The notes under the pieces: generated by a model
The model's database searches: none
Told to the model about the DNA's origin: nothing
Seen by the model: only the letters and a program-made list of their open reading frames with translations
Assembly (NCBI RefSeq): GCF_020055635.1
Contig: NZ_JAIPUT010000036.1
Location: 1 to 44,290 of the forward strand
DNA from: Marivita sp.
Lineage (GTDB): Bacteria > Pseudomonadota > Alphaproteobacteria > Rhodobacterales > Rhodobacteraceae
Direction: 5' to 3'
DNA length: 44,290 bases
In this document: one piece after another, positions 25,770-34,012 of the stretch
Layout of the letters: each line of letters begins with the position of its first letter
How positions within the stretch are numbered: position 1 is the first letter of the stretch
Made by a program: the position numbers and the translations under genes

Positions 25770-26075
25770 GTGAGTCCTTCAGTCCCCATATGCCCGCTTT
25801 GCCAGCGCCCGATCCCGGTCGGGGTGAAGCAAAGCCATCATCACCTTGTCCCAAAACTGAAGGGCGGCAAGGGCGGGCCGACCGTGCTGGTGCATCAGAT
25901 CTGCCACAACGAGGTTCATGCCACGCTGACCGAAGCCGAACTGGCCCGGGACTTCAACACACCCGAGGCGCTGCGTGCCCATCCGCGGTTGTCAGGCTTC
26001 TTCGACTGGGTGGCAAAGCGGCCGCCGGAGTTTCACAGCCGCAGCGCGGGCGGGCGGCGCAAGCGCAAGAGATAG
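25770..26075 (+). CDS. Small HNH-type protein
   Basis: A 101-residue protein with an HNH-like motif: CPLCQRP near the N-terminus, SHHHLVPKLKGGKGG (the paired His), then HQICHNEVHA. The zinc-binding CxxC and second Cys/His set are present, so metal-dependent DNA binding or nicking is plausible, but this short family is not characterised. The basic C-terminus (GGRRKRKR) fits nucleic acid binding. I chose the GTG at 25770, with GGAG about 11 bases upstream. An ATG at 25677 in the same frame overlaps the divergent mscS start and adds a poorly conserved segment. Confidence 0.75.
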   Translation: MSPSVPICPLCQRPIPVGVKQSHHHLVPKLKGGKGGPTVLVHQICHNEVHATLTEAELARDFNTPEALRAHPRLSGFFDWVAKRPPEFHSRSAGGRRKRKR

Positions 26076-26079
26076 GTCC

Positions 26080-26152
26080 GGACGGGTCCTATTGTTTCGC
26101 GCGCGAAACATTCGGTCCGCATCGGACCCATTAACGATTTGGTAACGATTGG
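26080..26152. repeat. Cluster of palindromes and a short tandem repeat between HNH and sorB genes
   Basis: An 18-base perfect palindrome (TGTTTCGCG plus its complement, 26093-26110) is flanked by GGTCC/GGACC-type inverted repeats at about 26075-26091 and 26114-26128. A direct repeat TAACGATTTGG / TAACGATTGG follows at 26132-26152. The genes on both sides converge here, so transcription termination is one role; no T-run is evident. Confidence 0.5.
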
Positions 26153-26189
26153 AGCGCGCCGGCACGACGCGCGCCAGACGGCGCCTGTC

Positions 26190-26540
26190 TCAGCGCGGAA
26201 AGTGCGGCCTGTCGGTATTGTAGTGTTCGGCGAGGTAGTCGAGGACGATCTCGCGATCCTCGTCGGGGATCGGCTCCATGCCCTGTTTTTCGACCATCCA
26301 CACCAGCAGTTCATCCCAGCCTTCGCGGGTCTGGCCCTGCTGCGCCACAAGCTGCGTGGAATGGCAGCTTGCGCAATAGGAATAGGTGACGCCCGCGCCT
26401 TCCGCCGGATAAAGCGCGCCCACGTCGCCCACATCCGCCGCGGGATCCTCGGACCCGTTGTCCTGCGCGGTGAGGCCGAATGGCAGGGCAGCGGCCAAAA
26501 CCGCCGCCCCAAGAGTTCGTTTCAGAGGAAGGACCGTCAT
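26190..26540 (-). CDS. sorB: SorB-like monohaem cytochrome c subunit of sulfite dehydrogenase
   Basis: A periplasmic c-type cytochrome of 116 residues. The signal peptide covers about 1-25 (LKRTLGAAVLAAALPFGLTA), the single haem site is C56-A-S-C59-H60, and M88 (or M82) in WMVEKQGMEPIP is the likely axial ligand. Its length fits SorB, which accepts electrons from the molybdenum subunit of sulfite dehydrogenase, and not the much larger dihaem SoxD. Its ATG overlaps the stop of the molybdenum subunit gene (ATGA), so the pair is made together. Confidence 0.85.
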   Translation of the reverse strand: MTVLPLKRTLGAAVLAAALPFGLTAQDNGSEDPAADVGDVGALYPAEGAGVTYSYCASCHSTQLVAQQGQTREGWDELLVWMVEKQGMEPIPDEDREIVLDYLAEHYNTDRPHFPR

Positions 26541-27772
26541 GCATCCCCCGCCTGAACGGAAACCTTGTGGAACGAATTGTTGAGATAGCCTTTCGGATTC
26601 CAGCGGATCGCGTGGGGCTGCATGACGCCTTCGCTGTCGGTGGCCCGGGCCCAGATCTCGTAATAGCCAGCCTGCGGCACCGTCACGTTGGTCCGCCAGT
26701 TCTGCCAGGCGCCGTTGTTCACCGGATCGTCAAGCTCGGCCTCCTGCCAGCTTTCGCCGTAATCCGAGGACACCTCCATGCGCCGCACCTCGCGGTCGCC
26801 CGCCCAGGCATGTCCGCGCACGTCGATTTCGGTTCCGACCTCGGCCCCGTCCTGCGGATGGGTGATCAGGGATTTGACCGGCATCGCGTGGATGGTCTCG
26901 AAATCCTCGAGCGGCACATCTGTTCCGGGTGCGACCGGATACGTCGGCACGCTGTAGGATGGCGCGGCCATCTTGGTTCCGTCGTGCTTTTCATCCAGCA
27001 ATTCGATCCGCGTCAGCCATTTCTGCGAACACGATCCAGGCCATCCCGGCACGACAAGCCGCAGCGGCGCGCCGTTCAAGGGGTGCAGAGGTTCTCCGTT
27101 CATCTCGAAGGCGATCAGCACGTTGTCCGTCATCGCCTTTTCGATCGGCACACCGCGCGACAGCGGCGACCGGTCCGGATCACCTGACAGGTGGGCATCG
27201 GCGCCATAATGGCCGGTATAGACGACATTGTCCTGAAGACCGGCCGCATCGAGCACGTCGCGCAACCGCACGCCCGTCCATTCCGAACAGGCCACCGCGC
27301 CATAGGTCCATTGGTTGCCCGAGGCCGGCGGATTGAAGAATGCCCGCCCGTTGCCGCCGCATTCGAGTGTCAGCGCCATCGTCACGACCTCGAAATTCTC
27401 GCGCAGCTCGTCGATGCTCATCTCCATCGGCTCGTTCACCAGCCCATCGACGGTCAGGGTCCAGCCCTCGGCCGATGTCTCGGCGGGCGCGATTCCGTTG
27501 TTGCGCACGAAGTGACGATCAATGGGCGTGATGTCGTCGTCGAGCAGGTGCGCCGGGGTTTCGGCATTGATCGGTCGGTCATTGAGAACGTCAAGCCCGT
27601 CCTTGCCATCCAGCCCGCCGTTCTGCGCCAGTGCGCGGGTCGACGTCATCTGGATCGGCACGCCCACACCCAGAATGCCAGCGGCGAGTCCGAGACCCGA
27701 AACGCCCAGAAACCCGCGCCGCCCGCTGTCTTCGGGCGCATCTTCAATGCTCATTTTCGGAAAATGTTTCAT
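26537..27772 (-). CDS. sorA: SorA-like molybdenum sulfite dehydrogenase catalytic subunit
   Basis: A sulfite-oxidase-family molybdoenzyme of 411 residues, exported folded by the Tat system: twin arginines R18-R19 in GRRGFLGVSGL, cleavage near ALAQ (about 50). The molybdenum-binding cysteine is C138 in LTLECGGNGR, followed by the Mo-cofactor domain (WTGVRLRDVLD, GWPGSCSQKWLTRIE) and a C-terminal immunoglobulin-like dimerisation domain (GHAWAGDREVRRMEVSSDYGESW). It oxidises sulfite to sulfate in the periplasm and passes electrons to the cytochrome encoded next. SoxC is a close relative; the small cytochrome partner favours SorA. The ATG at 27772 has GGAGG upstream, within a hairpin arm. Confidence 0.88.
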   Translation of the reverse strand: MKHFPKMSIEDAPEDSGRRGFLGVSGLGLAAGILGVGVPIQMTSTRALAQNGGLDGKDGLDVLNDRPINAETPAHLLDDDITPIDRHFVRNNGIAPAETSAEGWTLTVDGLVNEPMEMSIDELRENFEVVTMALTLECGGNGRAFFNPPASGNQWTYGAVACSEWTGVRLRDVLDAAGLQDNVVYTGHYGADAHLSGDPDRSPLSRGVPIEKAMTDNVLIAFEMNGEPLHPLNGAPLRLVVPGWPGSCSQKWLTRIELLDEKHDGTKMAAPSYSVPTYPVAPGTDVPLEDFETIHAMPVKSLITHPQDGAEVGTEIDVRGHAWAGDREVRRMEVSSDYGESWQEAELDDPVNNGAWQNWRTNVTVPQAGYYEIWARATDSEGVMQPHAIRWNPKGYLNNSFHKVSVQAGDA

Positions 27773-27782
27773 GACAGGATCC

Positions 27783-27802
27783 TCCACCATTTTATTGGTG
27801 GA
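27783..27802 (-). repeat. Inverted repeat at the sorA ribosome site
   Basis: TCCACCA (27783-27789) and TGGTGGA (27796-27802) are perfect 7-base arms with a 6-base spacer. On the minus strand the distal arm merges into the GGAGG ribosome site of sorA (27785-27781). It may be an mRNA hairpin that masks translation initiation, or a DNA operator. Confidence 0.55.
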
Positions 27803-27918
27803 AAACGCAGCGCGACGCGGCCGGGTTCCAACCGAGCGACCGCGTCAAAGCATTTCAGGAGTCCGGTCTGACGCGCAAGGATCGTCGTCAACGGCATGGG
27901 CACATGTCAGGCTTGCGG

Positions 27919-27949
27919 AAAGCCCGCTTGACCGTTGCTTACGGGCTTT
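27919..27949 (-). terminator. Possible terminator downstream of the coiled-coil protein gene
   Basis: AAAGCCCG and CGGGCTTT form an 8-bp stem with a 15-base loop, 28 bases past the stop at 27977. Only TTT follows on the minus strand (TTTT on the plus), so it is a weak terminator. It separates the ompA-type operon from sorAB. Confidence 0.5.
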
Positions 27950-27976
27950 TGTGACAGCGCGCCGTGGGTCTTCGGC

Positions 27977-28303
27977 TTAACCGACGTTCATGCGTTCGAC
28001 ATAGGCGCGCATCTCTTCGGCCTCGTGGCGGGCATCGCGCAGGCCCTCCATGGCGGCGGCCAGTTCGGCTTCGGTCTGCGCCAACTGGTTCGTCAGCTCC
28101 GCCTCGCGTTGCTGAAGATAGGTGATCGCCTGATCGCGGGTTTCCTCGGCCTCGTGAAGCTCCTGGCTCATGCGTTCGAGTTGGTCCATGTCGGCCTGGC
28201 TGACGCGGGTGAAGCGGTGCACGAGCCAGTTCGCGAACCATCCCAGGCAAAACGCCACGAACAGGATGATCGCGGTCGTGATGACAAACTCAGTTCTGTT
28301 CAT
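27977..28303 (-). CDS. Membrane-anchored coiled-coil protein
   Basis: A 108-residue protein with one N-terminal transmembrane helix (about 6-28, VITTAIILFVAFCLGWFANWLV) followed by a long heptad-rich region to about 100 (QELHEAEETRDQAITYLQQREAELTNQLAQ and on). No enzymatic motif is present. The ATG at 28303 overlaps the 3' end of the OmpA-family gene by 14 bases, so the two are co-transcribed and probably act together in the envelope. I know no family name for it. Confidence 0.82.
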   Translation of the reverse strand: MNRTEFVITTAIILFVAFCLGWFANWLVHRFTRVSQADMDQLERMSQELHEAEETRDQAITYLQQREAELTNQLAQTEAELAAAMEGLRDARHEAEEMRAYVERMNVG

Positions 28304-30206
28304 CGCTGGTGTCCTCTGCGCCTTCGCCTTCGGATGTTTCGTCGGTTGGCGCGGATTCTTCAATGCTTTCCAGCGTGGTTTCCGTCTCGGGGATGGGGTC
28401 GGGACGTCGCAGCTTGAACTCGATCCGGCGGTTGGCCTCGCGGCCTTCCTCGGTGTCATTGCTGGCAATCGGTTGTTCCTCGCCGTAGCCCTTGACCTCG
28501 TAGCTTGCCGTCAGGACACGCCGGTTCCGCAGCGCATCGACAACGGCCTGCGCCCGATCCTGGCTCAGCTGCTGGTTCATCACTTCGCGCCCCTGGCTGT
28601 CGGTGTGCCCCGCGATGACCAGCGGAATGTCTCCGCAAAGCTGCAGCAACTCCGCGATCTCGTCCATGATATCGCGCGTTGCCGCGTCCAGCGTGGCCGA
28701 TCCCGGTTCGAAGGTGATCTTGCGCTCGCCGATGATCTCGACGATCTTGGCCTCGCATTCCTCGGGCGTCGGGATGCCGAGCAGCGGGTCGAGTTTTTCC
28801 TGGTAGAGGACCTCGATCTCGAACTCTTCGCTCTCGCCCAGCTTGTCGGCCAGAACACCTGCGATCTCGGAACTGGCGTTCTGGTTGCCGGTGTTGCCGG
28901 TGATCCTCAGCGCGTCCGGTGTCACGACGACGGCACCGTTCGACAGGCGGGACAGCGCTTCGAGACCTGCCAGAACGCGGCTTGACCAGGTGGCGGGCAG
29001 GGTTTCGTCAACCCGGGCGGTGGTGCGCACGGTGGCGGACCCGAACGCGGCGCGGGCAAAGCTGTCGGCGGTCTGGCGGGCGATTTCGCTGTTGATGCGT
29101 CCGCGCAGTTGCACGTCGCCCTCCGGGCTGCGGGTCGCGGTGAACTCGGGAATGCCCTCGGGTTCGGCCGACGGCGGTTTCGGCAGCGTCGCCTTGATGA
29201 CGAAGACGTCCGGCAGATCGTTTTCCAGTTCGCCGACAACCCTGTCGAACAGCGCCTGTTCGGTTCCCTCGAGCGCGAAGAGCGCGACATCGGCATCGGC
29301 AAAGGTGATGGAGCCACCCCCCAGCGTGTCGACCGCGGAAATGCCCATCGCCGCGGCAAGGCCCCAGTCATTGGTGGGGGTGCCGAGTCCAAGCCGGCAG
29401 TCGACCTTGTCGTCCAGCCCCGCATCGGCGGCGGCGGACAGGATGGCCGCGCGATCTTCGATCGTGGGCGCGGCACAGGCATCGAAGCGCGCGCCATCCG
29501 CATCCTTGATGAAGCGCAGGGTGAACGGCGAGATCACCGGGCGGGGCGCAGTGATCTCGAGCGCCAGTTGCACGTCGTCCCCGGCGCGGCGGGCCAGGTC
29601 GGCCTCGACCCGGCGGCGGGTGTCCTCGTCGGCGACCGCCCCCTTGATCGTCACGCTGCCCGCCTCGATCGAGATCTTGGACCGGTCAAGCACGCGCAGC
29701 ACGGACACCGCGTAATCCAGCGCATCCTCCCAATGGTCGGGCACGGGGTAATCCGCGACCTCCAGAAGATCGGCGATGGGCGCGTCGGGAACTGCGCGGG
29801 AAATGTCCGAGACCAGTTGTTCGCGATCGGTTGCCGCCGGAAGCAGCCCGATCATCGACACGCCGTTGTCGTTGCGCAAAAGCTCGATCGAGAACCGGGG
29901 CGGCGTTATGCCATCGGTGTCGGTGATGTCGATCTGGTCGATCACGCGCGCGCTGTCGACCACGCGGCCGGCCGCTGTCAGCGCCTGAAACCGGTCCGCT
30001 TCGGTCGGGGCCGTGCCGATCAGGAACACCTGAAGGCCGTTCGTGTCCACGTCGGCCCATGTCAGCGCATCCCGGTCGAGTTCGGTGCGCACCGCGCTCT
30101 CGGAGCTTTCCTCGACAGATCCGGCCGCGACCCAGGCGGCGCCAAGGCTGAGCATGGCGGCGACGGCAAATGTGAACAGCAATGTAAAGACAGAAGACAG
30201 GCGCAT
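28290..30206 (-). CDS. OmpA family protein with BON-like repeats
   Basis: A 638-residue envelope protein. The N-terminal hydrophobic segment (SVFTLLFTFAVAAMLSLGAAWVAAG, about 4-28) is a signal or anchor. A long region with several BON-like units follows (about 60-100, 165-210, 345-385, 415-465). A C-terminal OmpA domain (about 490-600) ends the fold, with the peptidoglycan-binding signature AGHTDSQG near 533 and NRRIEFKL. The tail after 610 is acidic and disordered. It should link an inner-membrane-anchored or periplasmic structure to the cell wall. Length and layout match a group common in Rhodobacteraceae without an assigned role. It is coupled to the coiled-coil gene. Confidence 0.9.
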   Translation of the reverse strand: MRLSSVFTLLFTFAVAAMLSLGAAWVAAGSVEESSESAVRTELDRDALTWADVDTNGLQVFLIGTAPTEADRFQALTAAGRVVDSARVIDQIDITDTDGITPPRFSIELLRNDNGVSMIGLLPAATDREQLVSDISRAVPDAPIADLLEVADYPVPDHWEDALDYAVSVLRVLDRSKISIEAGSVTIKGAVADEDTRRRVEADLARRAGDDVQLALEITAPRPVISPFTLRFIKDADGARFDACAAPTIEDRAAILSAAADAGLDDKVDCRLGLGTPTNDWGLAAAMGISAVDTLGGGSITFADADVALFALEGTEQALFDRVVGELENDLPDVFVIKATLPKPPSAEPEGIPEFTATRSPEGDVQLRGRINSEIARQTADSFARAAFGSATVRTTARVDETLPATWSSRVLAGLEALSRLSNGAVVVTPDALRITGNTGNQNASSEIAGVLADKLGESEEFEIEVLYQEKLDPLLGIPTPEECEAKIVEIIGERKITFEPGSATLDAATRDIMDEIAELLQLCGDIPLVIAGHTDSQGREVMNQQLSQDRAQAVVDALRNRRVLTASYEVKGYGEEQPIASNDTEEGREANRRIEFKLRRPDPIPETETTLESIEESAPTDETSEGEGAEDTSDEQN

Positions 30207-30265
30207 CAGCGTTCCGCGTCAGATGATGTTGCTCCAGCGATACGCCGCAGGGCCGGGGAACGCAA

Positions 30266-31231
30266 TCACACGAACAGCGCAGCGGCGAAAAACAGCACAG
30301 GGATCAGGCCCGCGTTCCGGTTCGATCGGAAGAGTTCGAGCAGCCGGTCCATGTCATCCATTTTCAGCCGCCGCAACTGCCACATCATGTGCCAGCCCAT
30401 CGCCCAGGGGCCGCCCAGCGCGAGCACCAATGCGAAGATTTCGCCGCGTGGGGCCGACAGGATGATCGCGAACCCCATGAGCGCCACGGTCAGTACAAGG
30501 AACCAGGCAAGGTATCGCGGTGTGTCCTCCTCGAACAGGCGCGCGGTGGATTTCACGCCGATCAGGGCGTCGTCCTCCTTGTCCTGGTGGGCGTAGATCG
30601 TGTCGTAGAAGAGCGTCCAGGCCATCCCCGCCAGGTAAAGCGCCACCGCGGGCCATTGCAATTGGCCGGTATGCGCCGTCCACGCCAGAAGCGCGCCCCA
30701 GTTGAAGGCGATACCGAGAAAGATCTGCGGCCACCAGGTGAACCGCTTGGCGAAGGGATAGATCGCCACCGGCACCAGAGCGATGATGCCCAGCAGGATC
30801 GCCTGTGCCGGAAAGGTGATCAGGATGAGGAACGCCACCAGCGACTGGATCACCGCCCAGGCCAGCGCCTGTTTCGCGCTGACCTGTCCCGAGGGAATCG
30901 GCCGCGAGGCGGTGCGCGCGACGGACCCGTCGATGTCGCGGTCGGTGATGTCGTTCCAGGTGCAGCCCGCACCGCGCATCAGGAACGCGCCGATGCCGCA
31001 GCCAAGGATGATCCACGCATCGAAAAGCCGAACCTGACCGGTGTGGAACATCGCCAGCAACGTGCCCCAGACGCAGGGCAGATAGAGCAGCCATGTGCCG
31101 ATGGGCCGGTCCGCCCGGCTGAGCCGCAGATAGGGGCGGGTCCAGGCGGGCGCATGGCTGTCGACCCAGTTGCCCGTGACTGCGTCGGCGACCTGACCGC
31201 TCTGGTCTGGTGAAATCTGCGGGCCGGGCAT
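30266..31231 (-). CDS. ubiA: 4-hydroxybenzoate polyprenyltransferase
   Basis: An integral membrane prenyltransferase of ubiquinone synthesis that attaches the polyprenyl chain to 4-hydroxybenzoate. Its 321 residues contain about eight to nine helices. The two aspartate-rich motifs are NDITDRDIDGSVARTASRPIP (about 92-112) and YDTIYAHQDKEDD (about 208-220), both typical of UbiA. The N-terminal 30 residues before the first motif (RPYLRLSRADRPIGTWLLYLP) include the family's first helix. The ATG at 31231 has GGAG 9 bases upstream. It is divergent from rsmE with only 12 bases between the start codons, so its promoter lies within rsmE coding sequence. Confidence 0.96.
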   Translation of the reverse strand: MPGPQISPDQSGQVADAVTGNWVDSHAPAWTRPYLRLSRADRPIGTWLLYLPCVWGTLLAMFHTGQVRLFDAWIILGCGIGAFLMRGAGCTWNDITDRDIDGSVARTASRPIPSGQVSAKQALAWAVIQSLVAFLILITFPAQAILLGIIALVPVAIYPFAKRFTWWPQIFLGIAFNWGALLAWTAHTGQLQWPAVALYLAGMAWTLFYDTIYAHQDKEDDALIGVKSTARLFEEDTPRYLAWFLVLTVALMGFAIILSAPRGEIFALVLALGGPWAMGWHMMWQLRRLKMDDMDRLLELFRSNRNAGLIPVLFFAAALFV

Positions 31232-31243
31232 ATGTGTTGCTCC

Positions 31244-31975
31244 ATGAATGCGAAACTGCGTGCGAAAGTCAGGCTTTTTGTAGAGCAGCCGCTTGGGGCG
31301 GCACAACCGGTTCCTCTGACGCGGGAGCAGGCGCATTACCTCTTTGGCGTGATGCGGATGAGTGTGGGCGATCCCGTGGCGCTGTTCAACGGGCGCGACG
31401 GTGAATGGCAGGCCGAGGTCGCCGAGGCGGGCAAGCGCGGGGGCATCCTTGTGTGCCGCGAACAGTCCCAGCCGCAGGCAACGCCGCCGGACCTGTGGTT
31501 GCTTTTTGCGCCGATCAAGAAGGCCCGCACCGATTTCATCGTGGAAAAGGCCGTCGAGATGGGCGCGCGGCGCATCCTTCCGGTGCAGACGGCGCACACC
31601 AATTCAGAACGCATCCGGCAGGACCGGCTTCAGGCCCATGCGATCGAGGCGGCCGAGCAATGCGGCGGCGTGTTCGTGCCCGAGGTGGCGGAACTGACCA
31701 AGCTGGATAGGCTGCTGAGCGGATGGGACGGCGCCCGGCGCATCGCCTTCTGCGACGAGGCCATGGCCGGAGAGACCGGGCGCCTGCCAGACACACCGGG
31801 ACCGTGGGCGGTTCTGATCGGACCGGAAGGCGGGTTTTCCGAAGACGAACGCAAACGGCTGCGGGGGATGGAGCATGCGACAGCGATCAGCCTTGGCCCG
31901 CGTATCCTGCGCGCCGACACGGCGGCGGTGGCGGCCCTGACATTGTGGCAGACCACCCTGGGGGACTGGGCGTGA
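31244..31975 (+). CDS. rsmE: 16S rRNA (uracil(1498)-N(3))-methyltransferase
   Basis: A SPOUT-class methyltransferase that methylates U1498 of 16S rRNA with SAM. It has 243 residues: an N-terminal PUA-like domain (1-75, RLFVEQPLGAAQPVPLTREQAHYLFGVMRM) and the knotted catalytic domain with LLFAPIKKARTDFIVEKAVEMGA near 90, LIGPEGGFSEDE near 190 and LGPRILRADTAAVAAL near 215. The ATG at 31244 gives the usual MNAKLRAKVRLFV start; an in-frame ATG at 31232 would overlap the ubiA start. Two adjacent palindromes follow the stop. Confidence 0.95.
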   Translation: MNAKLRAKVRLFVEQPLGAAQPVPLTREQAHYLFGVMRMSVGDPVALFNGRDGEWQAEVAEAGKRGGILVCREQSQPQATPPDLWLLFAPIKKARTDFIVEKAVEMGARRILPVQTAHTNSERIRQDRLQAHAIEAAEQCGGVFVPEVAELTKLDRLLSGWDGARRIAFCDEAMAGETGRLPDTPGPWAVLIGPEGGFSEDERKRLRGMEHATAISLGPRILRADTAAVAALTLWQTTLGDWA

Positions 31976-31977
31976 CG

Positions 31978-32021
31978 GCGTTTCGGTCAACCGAAACGCG
32001 CACATCCGTCGACGGATGTGC
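31978..32021. repeat. Two adjacent perfect palindromes between rsmE and the next gene
   Basis: The first has 10-base arms (GCGTTTCGGT and ACCGAAACGC) with a 2-base centre at 31978-31999. The second follows without a gap at 32000-32021 and is fully symmetrical, with 11-base arms (GCACATCCGTC and its complement). They begin 2 bases after the rsmE stop and end 18 bases before the next start. No T-run follows. Confidence 0.75.
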
Positions 32022-32039
32022 AGCGCCCGGTGACGCGCG

Positions 32040-32570
32040 ATGAGCTTTGTTCGACCCGAAGTGCGTGCGGCGATGCTGCGTTGGCGCGAGGCACTGGTCG
32101 GCGTGCTGATCCTGTTGGTGGGTCTGTACTGGAGCCTTGGCGTGACGCCCGGATTGCTGACCTGGATCGGCTACCTGGCGCTGTTTGTCGGGGCCGCGTT
32201 GTTCTTTGCCGGAGTTCAGCGCGGGCGCGCCCGCATGGGTGGCGGCGGCCCCGGCGTGGTGCAGGTTGTCGAACGGCGGATCGGCTATTTCGGGCCGCTC
32301 AACGGCGGGCTGGTCGATCTGGACGCGATCACGTCGCTGAGCCTCGATCCCACCGAACACCCGCGTCATTGGGTCATCGCCCACGAGGATGGCCCCGCCC
32401 TGCACATTCCGGTCAACGCCGAAGGGGCCGACAGCCTGTTTGATGCGTTTGCCGGCCTGCCCGGCCTGAGCCCCGGGCGTGTCGCTTCGACCTTGAAACA
32501 CGAGGGCACCGCGCCAATTGTGCTCTGGCGCAGACCAGACCTTCAGAAACGCATCGCGCGCCTGCATTGA
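32040..32570 (+). CDS. Uncharacterised two-helix membrane protein
   Basis: A 176-residue protein without a family I can name. After a basic N-terminus (MSFVRPEVRAAMLRWRE) two hydrophobic helices lie at about 18-36 and 40-60, joined by a short loop. The remaining 115 residues form a soluble domain, probably cytoplasmic, with VVQVVERRIGYFGPLNGGLVDLDAITSLSLD, a strand-rich pattern resembling small PH-like (bacterial PH) domains. It sits between rsmE and gshA, all rightward, with 64 bases before it (mostly palindromes) and 63 after it. Coding is supported by length, codon use and hydrophobic pattern. Confidence 0.82.
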   Translation: MSFVRPEVRAAMLRWREALVGVLILLVGLYWSLGVTPGLLTWIGYLALFVGAALFFAGVQRGRARMGGGGPGVVQVVERRIGYFGPLNGGLVDLDAITSLSLDPTEHPRHWVIAHEDGPALHIPVNAEGADSLFDAFAGLPGLSPGRVASTLKHEGTAPIVLWRRPDLQKRIARLH

Positions 32571-32633
32571 CAGCCCGAAGAAATCGGCCCAAGGCTGGCG
32601 CCGAATGACGAGCAGACAGACCGGAGACGCGCC

Positions 32634-34004
32634 ATGTCCATCCCCCAATCCGGCGGCGGGCCCATCGAAAACGAAGCCCAGCTGGCGCAGTACCTTGCCG
32701 AGGGGTGCAAGCCCAAGGAAGACTGGCGGATCGGCACCGAGCATGAGAAATTCGGCTATTGCAAGGACAGTCTGCGCCCGCTGCCCTATGAAGGCGTCCG
32801 GTCGATCCTTGCGGTGCTGCAGGGTCTGCGCGACGCCCATGGCTGGGCGCCGGTCATGGAAGGCCAATACCTGATCGGGCTGGAAAAGGACGGCGCGAAC
32901 ATCTCGCTTGAACCCGGTGGTCAGCTGGAACTGTCCGGCGCACCCTTGGAGACCATTCACCAGACATGCGACGAGGTGAACGACCACCTGCGCGACGTGA
33001 AGGACATCTCGGACAAGATCGGCGTCGGGTTCATCGGTCTGGGTGCCGCCCCGATCTGGCAGCATGAAGACATGCCGCTGATGCCCAAGGGGCGCTACAA
33101 GTTGATGGATCGCTACATGCAGAAGGTCGGCACCGCCGGCACGACGATGATGCGACGCACCTGCACGGTTCAGGTGAACCTCGACTTTTCGTCCGAGGCG
33201 GACATGGTGCAGAAGATGCGCGTGGCGCTGGCGTTGCAGCCGGTCGCCAATGCGCTTTTTGCCACGTCGCCGTTTTTCGAGGGCAAGCTGAACGGTCACA
33301 AAAGCTGGCGGGGGCGCGTGTGGCGGCATCTGGACGATGCACGCACGGGGATGCTGCCTTTCGTGTTCGAGGACGGTTTCGGGTTCGAGGCCTGGGTGCA
33401 ATACGCGCTCGATGTGCCGATGTATTTCGTCTACCGCGACGGGGTCTACCACAACGCGCTGGGGCAGTCGTTCCGCGATTTCCTCAAGGGTGAACTGCCT
33501 GCGATGCCGGGTGAAATCCCGACGCTGTCGGATTGGGCCGATCACCTGACGACGATCTTTCCCGAAGCGCGGGTCAAGAAATTCATCGAGATGCGCGGCG
33601 CGGACGGTGGCCCATGGCGGCGGCTGTGTGCGCTGCCCGCGTTCTGGGTCGGCCTGACCTATGATCAGTCAGCGCTGGACGCGGCGTGGGATCTGGTCAA
33701 GGGCTGGGATGCCGAGACCCGTGAAGGGCTGCGCGTGGCAGCGTCGGTCGACGGGCTTCAGGCCAAGGTGAACGGAATCAGGATGCACGATCTGGCGCGC
33801 GAGGCGCTGGCGATTTCCGAGGCCGGGCTGGTGGCCCGAGCGCGACCGGGTGCGGGCGGGCTGGTGCCGAACGAGACCCATTTCCTGAACGCGTTGAAGG
33901 AAAGCGTCGAGACGGGACAGACCCTTGCCGATGAGCTGATCGAGCATTACAACGGCGATTGGAACGGCGACCTGACGCGGGTCTACCGCGAATACAGTTA
34001 CTGA
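32634..34004 (+). CDS. gshA: Glutamate-cysteine ligase (plant/alphaproteobacterial type)
   Basis: Joins glutamate and cysteine, the first step of glutathione synthesis, in the cytoplasm. Its 456 residues belong to the GCS2 class found in plants and alphaproteobacteria, distinct from E. coli GshA. Visible signatures include WRIGTEHEKFGY (33-44), ISLEPGGQLELSGAP (88-102), MMRRTCTVQVNLDFSSE (about 172-188), and SWRGRVWRHLDDARTGMLPF (about 224-243). GGAG precedes the ATG by 8 bases. A strong bidirectional terminator follows, and the gene on the other side encodes a gamma-glutamyltransferase homologue, so synthesis and breakdown genes face each other. Confidence 0.96.
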   Translation: MSIPQSGGGPIENEAQLAQYLAEGCKPKEDWRIGTEHEKFGYCKDSLRPLPYEGVRSILAVLQGLRDAHGWAPVMEGQYLIGLEKDGANISLEPGGQLELSGAPLETIHQTCDEVNDHLRDVKDISDKIGVGFIGLGAAPIWQHEDMPLMPKGRYKLMDRYMQKVGTAGTTMMRRTCTVQVNLDFSSEADMVQKMRVALALQPVANALFATSPFFEGKLNGHKSWRGRVWRHLDDARTGMLPFVFEDGFGFEAWVQYALDVPMYFVYRDGVYHNALGQSFRDFLKGELPAMPGEIPTLSDWADHLTTIFPEARVKKFIEMRGADGGPWRRLCALPAFWVGLTYDQSALDAAWDLVKGWDAETREGLRVAASVDGLQAKVNGIRMHDLAREALAISEAGLVARARPGAGGLVPNETHFLNALKESVETGQTLADELIEHYNGDWNGDLTRVYREYSY

Positions 34005-34012
34005 ATCGGGAT

